From assembly GCA_027023145.1 (NCBI GenBank), contig JALVWV010000224.1:1-9039 (forward strand): a stretch of DNA of 9,039 nucleotides. The letters run 5' to 3'. Below, piece by piece: positions 1-5,479 of this stretch. This DNA comes from Campylobacteraceae bacterium. Lineage in GTDB: Bacteria > Campylobacterota > Campylobacteria > Campylobacterales > Sulfurovaceae. Position 1 is the first letter of the stretch, and the number at the start of each line of letters is the position of its first letter. The position numbers and the translations under genes are program-made. The notes under the pieces were generated by a model. It worked only from the letters and a program-made list of their open reading frames with translations. It was not told the origin of the DNA and ran no database searches.

Positions 1-168
1 AGACATTGGAGATTCCTCTTATTCCCCATCTCCCAAGACTGTAAAAAACTTCCTTACCCAATCATAACAGGGGTGAGGAAGCCCCGTAATCATCACCTTC
101 TTTCATCATTTCCGCATCTTTTTCTCGCTACACATCTCCTGAAACTGTGAAAGAACTTGCACTTTATA
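1..168. other. Intergenic left edge, no supported gene
   Basis: No convincing gene lies here. One plus-strand frame is open from the left edge to a TAA at 65-67 and could be the last 21 residues of a gene outside the window, but the piece is too short to judge. Immediately after it, GGGG at 70-73 can pair with CCCC at 82-85 (with a T-G wobble inside), giving a weak hairpin that may be a decayed REP core or a terminator without a T-run. The rest is A/T-rich and holds two copies of a short repeat described separately. Confidence 0.4.
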
Positions 169-281
169 GGAGTAGGGGCTTTAGCCCCGTTAAAGGGGTG
201 CCATTTTATGGAGGCTCTTTATACGGGACTGAAATCCCTGCTCCAAAATTTCTGAGTTTTTTCACACTCTCGGGAGATATG
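27..281. repeat. Short repeat, two direct and one inverted copy, flanking a REP pair
   Basis: A motif of about 20 bases reading roughly CATCTCCYRARACTGTRAAA occurs at 27-46 and 133-152 on the plus strand and, as its reverse complement, at about 261-280 (ATATCTCCCGAGAGTGTGAA on the minus strand). The second and third copies therefore form an outer inverted repeat around the REP pair at 169-244. The matches are imperfect and no function is evident. Confidence 0.45.
169..244. repeat. REP pair 1 (BIME-like inverted pair)
   Basis: Two palindromic cores, GGGGCTTTAGCCCC at 175-188 and GGGACTGAAATCCC at 225-238, lie in opposite orientation with outer arms GGAGTAGG at the left (169-176) and CCCTGCTCC at the right (236-244). 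Each core can form its own hairpin, and the arms can pair with each other. The architecture matches the other REP pairs in this window and resembles enterobacterial BIMEs. The spacer between cores is longer here than in the pairs at 364 and 1315. Confidence 0.85.
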
Positions 282-320
282 ATACGAAAGGTGTTTCTCT
301 CGCGGACGTGGGTCAAAATC

Positions 321-360
321 TTCCAAGACACTCCATCTGTTCATTGGATATAATATTTCC
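321..360 (+). promoter_or_regulatory. Candidate promoter of the AraC-type regulator
   Basis: A perfect TATAAT at 349-354 is preceded by AAGACA at 325-330 (four of six matches to TTGACA) with an 18-base spacer. The same TTCCAAGACA box stands in front of TATACT upstream of the next gene, which supports both as real. Transcription would begin near 361, so the REP pair would sit in the 5' untranslated leader. A second TATAAT at 434-439 is too close to the start codon to leave the ribosome binding site intact. Confidence 0.55.
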
Positions 361-363
361 ATC

Positions 364-411
364 AGGAGGCGGGACTTCAGTCCCACAGTGCAGGGCTGAA
401 GCCCTGCCTCT
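364..411. repeat. REP pair 2, in the leader of the regulator gene
   Basis: Cores GGGACTTCAGTCCC (371-384) and AGGGCTGAAGCCCT (392-405) lie 7 bases apart, with outer arms GAGGC (366-370) and GCCTC (406-410). The left flank is ATCAGGAG, as at several other elements. The pair lies between the candidate promoter and the start codon, so it should be transcribed as a double hairpin. Confidence 0.9.
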
Positions 412-456
412 ATGTTTGATAAAAATTCACCGGTATAATAATAAAAAAGGATCTCC

Positions 457-1233
457 ATGCCCCTCATCGCCCGTCATTTTCCGTTCGGTGAAGCGAAGTA
501 TCAGGCTCGCATGGTGGATTGCTACGGCTATCACAGCCACGATGTACTCGTAATCGGCGCACTCGAGGAACCCGGGGATCTCACCTTTGATTTCGAGGAT
601 GTTCGTGTGGATGTGACCTCTGATTCGTTGGTCTGTTTTCCACCCCGCCAGCGCCACCGTGCCGTCCTCTCTACAGAAGCACGCGGCTACTGCATTCTCC
701 ATCTTGAACCCCAATGGCTCTCCCAAGTCATGGAGATAGAGATGTCCCAGGTACAATGGACTCGGACGATCGTAGATCCATCGATCCATATGAGCTTCAT
801 CCAGACGGTCAAAGCCATGGCAAGCGGGGAGGAAGCGGGTGAAGAGACTATCGAAGAGTGGCTGGGGGATTTCCTCCCCCTGCTCTTCCAGCCGATCCAT
901 GAAGCATCAATCCCCGACGCAACACTCGAACAGGTGCGCCAGTATATCGAGAAGCACTGGGATGAGACGTTCACCATCCATACCGTGGCGGAGATATTTG
1001 CTCTCAACCCCTACACGATGATCCGCCAATTCAAACAGCACTACGGCACCACCCCAAAAAAGTACCAACGCGACCTCCGCGTCCATCAAGCCAAAGCGTT
1101 GATCGTCGGGGGGATGGAGATCGCCGAAGCGGCTCTGCACTGCGGGTTTTATGACCAGAGCCACCTCTACAACTACTTCAAAAAGATTTTCGGTGTCTCC
1201 CCGAAAGTGTATCAGGAGGCTTTTGAAAAATAA
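457..1233 (+). CDS. AraC-family transcriptional regulator with cupin sensor domain
   Basis: Predicted cytoplasmic DNA-binding regulator of 258 residues, the usual size for AraC proteins with an N-terminal ligand domain. Residues 1 to about 100 resemble the AraC-type cupin: HSHD at 26-29 and FPPRQRH at 61-67 match the family's paired histidine positions in the sensor barrel. Residues about 160-255 are a typical double helix-turn-helix, the first near 173-195 and the second around 220-249, ending in the family signature GFYDQSHLYNYFKKIFGVSP. The ATG at 457 is preceded by AAGGA (447-451) with a 5-base spacer. The next gene, on the same strand 178 bases on, encodes a membrane protein with a homologous leader, so it is the first candidate target. 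The ligand cannot be told from sequence. Family call firm, regulon inferred. Confidence 0.93.
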   Translation: MPLIARHFPFGEAKYQARMVDCYGYHSHDVLVIGALEEPGDLTFDFEDVRVDVTSDSLVCFPPRQRHRAVLSTEARGYCILHLEPQWLSQVMEIEMSQVQWTRTIVDPSIHMSFIQTVKAMASGEEAGEETIEEWLGDFLPLLFQPIHEASIPDATLEQVRQYIEKHWDETFTIHTVAEIFALNPYTMIRQFKQHYGTTPKKYQRDLRVHQAKALIVGGMEIAEAALHCGFYDQSHLYNYFKKIFGVSPKVYQEAFEK

Positions 1234-1411
1234 CCCAACCCATTCCCGCGCAATTTCTTCCAAGACATCGGAGGCGTATCTGAGTATACTACTTGACGAG
1301 CATTATTCTAATCAGGAGCAGGGACTTCAGTCCCGTTATGCAGGACCGAAGTCCTGCCTCCAAAGTTGGATAAATATTCGCTGGTTTAATAACAAAAAAA
1401 TGGAAGTACCT
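1234..1411 (+). promoter_or_regulatory. Promoter and leader of the Gate-domain gene, homologous to 321-456
   Basis: AAGACA at 1262-1267 (inside TTCCAAGACA, 1258-1267), a 17-base spacer and TATACT at 1285-1290 form a candidate promoter, with a start expected near 1297. A REP pair follows, then an A/T-rich block (about 1364-1400) that aligns closely with 414-448 in front of the regulator gene, sharing ATTC, GGT and TAATAA elements and an A-run. GGAAG at 1402-1406 is the ribosome binding site. This is the same module as before the regulator, which suggests duplication of a whole leader and possibly shared control. Confidence 0.55.
1315..1361. repeat. REP pair 3, in the leader of the Gate-domain gene
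   Basis: Cores GGGACTTCAGTCCC (1321-1334) and AGGACCGAAGTCCT (1342-1355) are 7 bases apart, as in the pair at 364. Outer arms are GGAGCAGG (1315-1322) and CCTGCCTCC (1353-1361), and the left flank is again ATCAGGAG. Confidence 0.9.
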
Positions 1412-2293
1412 ATGAAAAAGACCCTTGACAAAGCCCTCAGCTCCGCGTGGATGATCCTGAAGTTTGTGATACCGATCTACCTTCTGGCCGATCTACTCTA
1501 CTATTTTGACCTGCTGCGACATGTGGCGTTTGTGCTGGAACCGGTGACGACCCTGGTGGGGTTGCCTGCTGAGGCGGCTCTGGCGCTCATCAGTGGGTTG
1601 TTTCTCAACCTCTACGCCGCCATTGCCTTCGCTGCACCGCTGGACATGTCACCCCAGCAATGGACAGTGCTGGCCGCCTTTCTGGGGGTCGCACACTCTC
1701 TGATCGTCGAAAGTGCCGTCATGAAACAATTGGGGCTCTCGGCACGCTATGCCTATGGATTGCGGATCATAGTCGCCATAGGGGTGGGAATTATAGTTAG
1801 CGGGCTGCCAGAAAGCTGGTTCGGTCACGAACTCGTCACCGCTCAGACTGCAACCCCCGCACACACTTATGCGAATGTCTGGAACATGCTGGGACACTCC
1901 CTCCAGGGGGCGATCCTCCTGACCCTCAAGATCATCGCCCTCATCACCGCACTGATTTTCGTCATGGAGTGGATCAAATCGTTGCCTGTTTTTCAGCGCA
2001 ATACACAGCATGTAAGCAAAGGCTTCACCCTCGCCAGCGGTTTGATACTGGGAATCACATATGGTGCCGGCGTTCTCATCAGCGAAGCCCGGAGTGGCGA
2101 GATGAGTCGTGGAGAGATCTTCATCATCGGGACGTTTCTGCTGATTTGCCATGCGATTATTGAAGATACACTGTTGTTTGTGATGTTTGGTGCTGATGCG
2201 CTGATTACGGTCGCTGTGCGGACACTGACCGCCGCCTTGGTAACTTGGATTGTGTGGATTGTTTATATAAAAAAGAAGATGAGTGCATATTGA
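1412..2293 (+). CDS. Gate-domain (nucleoside-recognition type) integral membrane protein
   Basis: A 293-residue, strongly hydrophobic protein with roughly six to eight membrane segments. It resembles the Gate/nucleoside recognition family (Pfam Gate), whose domain also occurs in SpmA/SpmB, concentrative nucleoside transporters and FeoB. Two similar motifs in the two halves, HSLIVE at 95-100 and HAIIE at 247-251, suggest an internal duplication typical of paired Gate halves. The start at 1412 is chosen because GGAAG at 1402-1406 lies 5 bases upstream. The frame is open further upstream to 1151, but that part overlaps the regulator gene and a REP pair and is not coding in character. An in-frame ATG at 1400 would leave no ribosome binding site. 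Substrate unknown. Probably controlled by the preceding AraC-type regulator, an inference from adjacency and the matching leader. Confidence 0.88.
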   Translation: MKKTLDKALSSAWMILKFVIPIYLLADLLYYFDLLRHVAFVLEPVTTLVGLPAEAALALISGLFLNLYAAIAFAAPLDMSPQQWTVLAAFLGVAHSLIVESAVMKQLGLSARYAYGLRIIVAIGVGIIVSGLPESWFGHELVTAQTATPAHTYANVWNMLGHSLQGAILLTLKIIALITALIFVMEWIKSLPVFQRNTQHVSKGFTLASGLILGITYGAGVLISEARSGEMSRGEIFIIGTFLLICHAIIEDTLLFVMFGADALITVAVRTLTAALVTWIVWIVYIKKKMSAY

Positions 2294-2309
2294 AAACTAT
2301 TTTTCCTCG

Positions 2310-2328
2310 TCCCACCGTCTCGGTGGGA
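2310..2328. terminator. Hairpin after the Gate-domain gene, possible terminator
   Basis: A perfect 8-base stem, TCCCACCG (2310-2317) with CGGTGGGA (2321-2328), closes a 3-base loop 17 bases after the TGA at 2291-2293. No T-run follows on the plus strand, so classical intrinsic termination is uncertain. It may simply protect the 3' end. Confidence 0.4.
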
Positions 2329-2347
2329 ATGCAGACCTTCTCGCTCC

Positions 2348-2361
2348 ACATCTCCTGATGT
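2348..2361. other. Small palindrome with TCCT loop
   Basis: ACATC (2348-2352) and GATGT (2357-2361) flank a TCCT loop. The same TCCT or AGGA loop is seen in the palindromes at 4355-4370, 5219-5244 and 7874-7899, which suggests a second small repeat family. Five base pairs alone would not be remarkable. Confidence 0.35.
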
Positions 2362-2421
2362 CGAATGCACTCATTACCGTCTGATATGTAATCATATGCG
2401 GTTGTGCAACATGTGCGCGAC

Positions 2422-2497
2422 ATCGGGGGCGCGACTTCAGTCACGTTAAAAGGGGCTGGGACTTCAGTCCCACTATGCGGCTGAAGCCGCATCCCCT
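2422..2497. repeat. REP cluster 4, between convergent genes
   Basis: Three cores: a degenerate GCGACTTCAGTCAC (2431-2444), GGGACTTCAGTCCC (2458-2471) and GCGGCTGAAGCCGC (2477-2490). The last two form an inverted pair with arms AGGGG (2451-2455) and CCCCT (2493-2497). The mutations in the third core are compensatory (GCGG with CCGC), so base pairing is kept although the sequence changed. The cluster ends 9 bases from the stop codon of the ABC-F gene and could act as a bidirectional 3'-end structure. Confidence 0.88.
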
Positions 2498-2506
2498 GTA
2501 AAATTC

Positions 2507-4102
2507 CTACTTCTCATGCACCTCCACAAACGCCTCATAATCCCCTTCAAAATCAGTGATCGTCCCATCAGCCTCGATCCGGATGATCCGATTGGCAAAG
2601 GCATCGATGAGCTCCCGGTCGTGGGTGACACAAATGACACCCCCCTGATAATTGTGCAGTGCCTCACCGAGCGCAACGATCGCCTCGAGATCGAGGTGAT
2701 TGTCCGGCTCATCGAGGACGAGGAAATTGGCCGCGTCCATCATCATTTTACTCAGCATAATCCGGTGCTTCTCCCCTCCAGAGCATGCACCGACTTCCTT
2801 CTCCTGCTCTTCTCCGCTAAAGAGCATCCGCCCCAGACATTTGCGAATTTCATCGATATGCCATTTCTGATCGAAGTTCTGGATCCACCCGTAGAGCTTC
2901 TCGTCGCCCTGCACTACGTCGGTAGTATTCTGGGGAAAATAAGTAGTGTGGATGGTCTGCCCCCACTTGTACGTCCCGCCGTCGGCTTCGAGATTACCCA
3001 TGAGGATCTCAAGGAGCGTGGTTTTGCCCACACCGTTGGCACCGATGACGGCGATTTTATCCCCTTTGTTGACTTTGAAGCTGAGGTTTTCAAACACCGT
3101 ATGATCGCCATACCGTTTGCTCAGGTTTGAGACTTCAAGCACTTCGTTGCCGATCTCACGGTTGGGCTTGAACACAATCGAGGGATCGCGACGGCTGGAG
3201 AGTTTGATCTCGCCGATGTCAAGCTTGTCGAGCTGCTTCTGGCGGCTGGTGGCTTGTTTGGCTTTGGAGGCGTTGGCGGAGAAGCGGGCGATAAATTTCT
3301 CAAGCTCCTCTTTCTCTTTGAGGGCTTTGTTGCGCTCCATCTCAGCCTGTTTACTGAGCAGATTAGCCGCGATATACCATTCATCGTAATTGCCAGTAAA
3401 CTCCCGAATCGTCTGAAAATCGAGATCGAGGATGTGGGTGACGACGGCATTGAGGAAGTGGCGGTCGTGAGAGATCACCACCAACACCCCTTCGTGGCGC
3501 TTGAGCTCCCGTTCGAGCCAGCTGATGGTCGCCATGTCGAGGTTGTTGGTCGGCTCGTCCAGCAGGAGGATGTCAGGCTTGAGGAAGAGGACTTGAGCCA
3601 GGAGAATCTTGAACTTGTCCCCTCCGGTGAGCGAACTCATCAGATCATTGTGCTGCTCGGCGGGGAAGCCGAGAGCTTCGAGGAGTTTCTCGATGTGGAC
3701 ATCCGACTCGTAGGTGGGGTCCTCGTCCGCACACACCATCTCAAGCTCAGCGAGGCGGTTGTTGACCGTATCATCCTCGAAATCCCCTTCCATATAGAGC
3801 TTCTCTTTCTCTTTCTGGGCATCGTAGAGGCGTTTGTTGCCGTACAGCACGGCATCCTTGAGGGTAAAATCCTCAAACGCATACTGGTTCTGCCCCAGCA
3901 TCCCCAGCTTGGCTCCAGGCTGGATCTGCACTTCACCATCGGTCGGCTCAAGCTCCCCGGCGAGGATCTTCATAAAGGTCGATTTGCCCGCCCCGTTGGC
4001 TCCAATGAGCCCGTAGCGTTTGCCCTTGTCGAGGGTAATGGTGATCTTGTCGAAGAGAACACGCTTGCCGTAGCGCTGAGTGAGATTGACGGTTCCTATC
4101 AC
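2507..4102 (-). CDS. ybiT: ABC-F family ATPase, YbiT-like
   Basis: A 531-residue soluble protein with two ABC ATPase domains and no membrane segment, the ABC-F layout. ABC-F proteins act on ribosomes rather than in transport; what YbiT itself does is poorly known. Domain 1: Walker A GANGAGKST (34-42), signature SLTGGDK (157-163), Walker B ending LLLDEPTNNLD (179-189), switch His 212. The linker (about 245-320) contains RFSANASKAKQATSRQKQLD (273-292), a stretch I recall as characteristic of E. coli YbiT, which is about the same length. Domain 2: Walker A GANGVGKTT (354-362), signature CSGGEK (440-445), Walker B LVLDEPDNHLD (461-471), switch His 494. Odd points are Asp 467 where most ABC-F proteins have Thr, and Cys 440 for the usual Leu. 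Start is GTG at 4100-4102, chosen for AAGGA (4109-4113) 6 bases upstream. Convergent with the Gate-domain gene. Confidence 0.93.
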   Translation of the reverse strand: MIGTVNLTQRYGKRVLFDKITITLDKGKRYGLIGANGAGKSTFMKILAGELEPTDGEVQIQPGAKLGMLGQNQYAFEDFTLKDAVLYGNKRLYDAQKEKEKLYMEGDFEDDTVNNRLAELEMVCADEDPTYESDVHIEKLLEALGFPAEQHNDLMSSLTGGDKFKILLAQVLFLKPDILLLDEPTNNLDMATISWLERELKRHEGVLVVISHDRHFLNAVVTHILDLDFQTIREFTGNYDEWYIAANLLSKQAEMERNKALKEKEELEKFIARFSANASKAKQATSRQKQLDKLDIGEIKLSSRRDPSIVFKPNREIGNEVLEVSNLSKRYGDHTVFENLSFKVNKGDKIAVIGANGVGKTTLLEILMGNLEADGGTYKWGQTIHTTYFPQNTTDVVQGDEKLYGWIQNFDQKWHIDEIRKCLGRMLFSGEEQEKEVGACSGGEKHRIMLSKMMMDAANFLVLDEPDNHLDLEAIVALGEALHNYQGGVICVTHDRELIDAFANRIIRIEADGTITDFEGDYEAFVEVHEK

Positions 4103-4135
4103 GGGTTTTCCTTGGTCTTGTAAAGTATTGCCGCG

Positions 4136-4141
4136 ATTTTA
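4136..4141 (-). promoter_or_regulatory. Possible -10 box of the ABC-F gene
   Basis: TAAAAT read on the minus strand lies about 35 bases upstream of the GTG start in an A/T-rich stretch that follows the REP cluster. No good -35 box is visible at the expected distance, so this is a weak candidate. Confidence 0.3.
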
Positions 4142-4173
4142 GCGAAAAAGTGTTTGTGAGTTCATTTTTTATA

Positions 4174-4330
4174 TCAGAAGTAGGGACTTTGGTCCCGTAT
4201 AAAACCAAAACGGGGACTTCAGTCCCATTTTGAGTGTGTAGTTGGTAGTGCGTAGTGGGTAGAATTGTAAGGAATAAGGGGCTGGGACTTCAGTCCCACA
4301 CAAACAAAGGAGGCAGGACTTCAGTCCTGC
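4174..4330. repeat. REP cluster 5, four cores
   Basis: Cores at 4183-4196 (GGGACTTTGGTCCC), 4213-4226 and 4284-4297 (both GGGACTTCAGTCCC) and 4315-4328 (AGGACTTCAGTCCT, extending to an 18-base palindrome at 4313-4330). The first has the flank ATCAGAAGTAGG, a variant of the common ATCAGGAGYAGG. Between the second and third cores lies a G/T-rich stretch with GTAGT-type repeats (about 4231-4260) and no gene. The cluster fills the gap between the ABC-F gene start and the small RDD gene end. Confidence 0.9.
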
Positions 4331-4354
4331 CTACCTCGCGTAATATATGCATTC

Positions 4355-4370
4355 CCCATCAGGAGATGGG
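4355..4370. other. Palindrome with AGGA loop downstream of the small RDD gene
   Basis: CCCATC (4355-4360) and GATGGG (4365-4370) enclose AGGA. It lies 35 bases past the stop codon of the small RDD gene, and on that gene's strand the loop reads TCCT. No T-run follows, so it is not a classical terminator. It shares its ATC-AGGA-GAT centre with the inverted repeats upstream of both RDD genes, and ATCAGGAG also borders several REP elements. Confidence 0.5.
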
Positions 4371-4404
4371 ACGTGGAAAGCCCATGCGCAGAAAAAATAT
4401 ATAA

Positions 4405-5094
4405 CTATAACTTAGAGAAAATAAACATAATTATTAAAAAATATGCCACAAAAGCTACTACCACAAAGATCCCGATAGCACGAAAAACTTTCAGTGGTAT
4501 CCAATATCGAGGTGCGGCCTGAGAACCGTTTTCATCTGTCTGTGTTTTGGATAACATCATGGCATCACTCTCAGCTCGATCGACAACAATGGTTCTGGCA
4601 AAGTAATCATGTAGCATTTGTCTGTATTTATTGAAAAACATCATCGAGATAAAAGCTACGGCGAAAGTAATCGCAAAAATTTCCATGATTTCGAAGGCAT
4701 AAGGAAAAAGTTCTTCGACATAGGTCGGAATGACTAGAACAACTCCTAATAAAAACTTCAGCACGAAACGCAACAATGCACGTCCGTAACTGAGCGGTTT
4801 GAAATTCAGATCAAGGAGTTCAAGACCAAGAATTCTCTTGCCAAGCGTCCCGTGAAAATGAGCATTGAGGTAAATGTCATATATACCAAATACTATCAAT
4901 ACTATTATTCTAAAAACAGCACTGGGCTCGTTTATGACTTGTGCCAACATTCCAACTATGAATCCAAGAATAAAAATATCAATAATCTCAGCCAATAGCC
5001 TAACCCAAGATCCAGCGTATATAATGTTCTGCTTATCCGTCGGCGAATCACTATCGCCATTTCCCATATGGTTTTCTTGTATCATAGTCATCAT
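4405..5094 (-). CDS. RDD-family integral membrane protein (small paralogue)
   Basis: A 229-residue protein of the RDD family, membrane proteins mostly of unknown function. A hydrophilic N-terminal tail of about 25 residues precedes the RDD domain (about 26-172). Seen features are Arg 32 and Asp 39 in the first membrane helix, the loop motif TLGKRILGLEL (83-93), and the closing MLHDYFARTIVV (about 160-171). A further hydrophobic helix ends the protein (about 205-227). Residues 4-13 (MIQENHMGNG) are identical to the start of the large paralogue at 5473-7749, and YAG, Arg 32 and Asp 39 are shared at the same positions, so the two derive from one ancestor. Three ATGs lie at codons 1, 2 and 4; AAGG is 2, 5 and 11 bases upstream of them, so codon 2 has the most usual spacing. 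More A+T-rich than the ABC-F gene. Function not predicted. Confidence 0.85.
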   Translation of the reverse strand: MMTMIQENHMGNGDSDSPTDKQNIIYAGSWVRLLAEIIDIFILGFIVGMLAQVINEPSAVFRIIVLIVFGIYDIYLNAHFHGTLGKRILGLELLDLNFKPLSYGRALLRFVLKFLLGVVLVIPTYVEELFPYAFEIMEIFAITFAVAFISMMFFNKYRQMLHDYFARTIVVDRAESDAMMLSKTQTDENGSQAAPRYWIPLKVFRAIGIFVVVAFVAYFLIIMFIFSKL

Positions 5095-5171
5095 TACCTT
5101 ACGTACAAAACCTCGTCATTCCTCTCCACCAGACAAGTTGCGACGGCTTTCGCCCTTTCTGTATTTTGGCT

Positions 5172-5177
5172 ATTTTA
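5172..5177 (-). promoter_or_regulatory. Possible -10 box of the small RDD gene
   Basis: TAAAAT on the minus strand, about 80 bases before the start codon, conserved in the second copy at 7827-7832. A TTGAAA lies upstream but only 12 bases away, too close for a standard sigma-70 spacing, so the assignment is weak. Confidence 0.3.
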
Positions 5178-5218
5178 ACGCAGATTGGCTTTCAATATTA
5201 GGGGCGTGTGTTAGCTCT

Positions 5219-5244
5219 CGTGCCCTATCTCCTGATAGGGTACA
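5219..5244. promoter_or_regulatory. Inverted repeat upstream of the small RDD gene, candidate operator or leader hairpin
   Basis: CCCTATC (5223-5229), TCCT, GATAGGG (5234-5240) form a 7-base perfect stem; the arms continue for four more bases imperfectly. The equivalent site at 7874-7899 is a perfect 11-base stem. It lies upstream of the possible -10 box, so it would suit a dimeric regulator. If transcription starts further upstream it would instead be a leader hairpin with an AGGA loop on the gene's strand. Confidence 0.5.
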
Positions 5245-5280
5245 TACGACTGTAGTAAAGGCACAATAGCTAAGGAAAGG

Positions 5281-5479
5281 GACTGAGACTTCAGTCCCAC
5301 GGAAATCATAGAGGCAGGGCTTCAATCCTGCCTGACGGGACTGAGGTCCCTACTCCTGAGATACGCTTGCGCGTTTTGTTGGACTGAAGTCCAAGCCCCG
5401 AGAGAGAGCAAACCCCAAGGAGCAGGGACTTCAGTCCCGTTGAAACGTACTATTTTGGACGGGGCTGAAGTCCTACTCC
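5281..5479. repeat. REP cluster 6 (copy A of the duplicated cluster), six cores
   Basis: Cores at 5285-5298 (GAGACTTCAGTCCC), 5316-5329 (AGGGCTTCAATCCT within a longer palindrome 5312-5333), 5337-5350 (GGGACTGAGGTCCC), 5380-5393 (TGGACTGAAGTCCA), 5425-5438 (GGGACTTCAGTCCC) and 5461-5474 (GGGGCTGAAGTCCT). The last two form an inverted pair with arms GGAGCAGG (5420-5427) and CCTACTCC (5472-5479). The right arm overlaps the end of the large RDD/ankyrin gene and supplies its TAG. Confidence 0.9.

Larger units (their letters stand above)
5048..5479. repeat. Large direct repeat, copy A (upstream block of the small RDD gene)
   Basis: Aligns with 7703-8138. Between 5056-5240 and 7711-7895 I find four substitutions and no gap. 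From about 5311 to 5460 there are three substitutions and a one-base gap. The middle (about 5241-5310) is more divergent. The block covers the first codons of each RDD gene, the upstream region and the whole REP cluster, and stops where the coding sequences diverge. It is therefore a duplicated upstream cassette rather than a mobile element with genes of its own. Confidence 0.93.

Noticed and set aside
1211..1220. ATCAGGAGGC in the end of the regulator gene, identical to the flank of REP pair 2
   Set aside because: It encodes conserved family residues (YQEA) and no REP core follows, so a 10-base match is probably chance.
1151..1411. Upstream extension of the Gate-domain reading frame by 87 codons
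   Set aside because: It overlaps the end of the regulator gene in another frame, runs through a REP pair and the candidate promoter, and lacks the hydrophobic pattern of the real protein. The ATG at 1412 has a good ribosome binding site.
3254..4123. Long plus-strand open frame opposite the ABC-F gene
   Set aside because: It is the antisense of a strongly conserved ATPase gene, has no family resemblance, and is explained by codon structure on the other strand.
4231..4262. G/T-rich GTAGT-type stretch as an extra repeat array
   Set aside because: Only a few imperfect units are present and no second copy is seen in the window.
5281..5479. REP cluster as a CRISPR array
   Set aside because: The repeats are short palindromes of varying sequence, spacing and orientation without unique equal-length spacers, and no cas gene is near.
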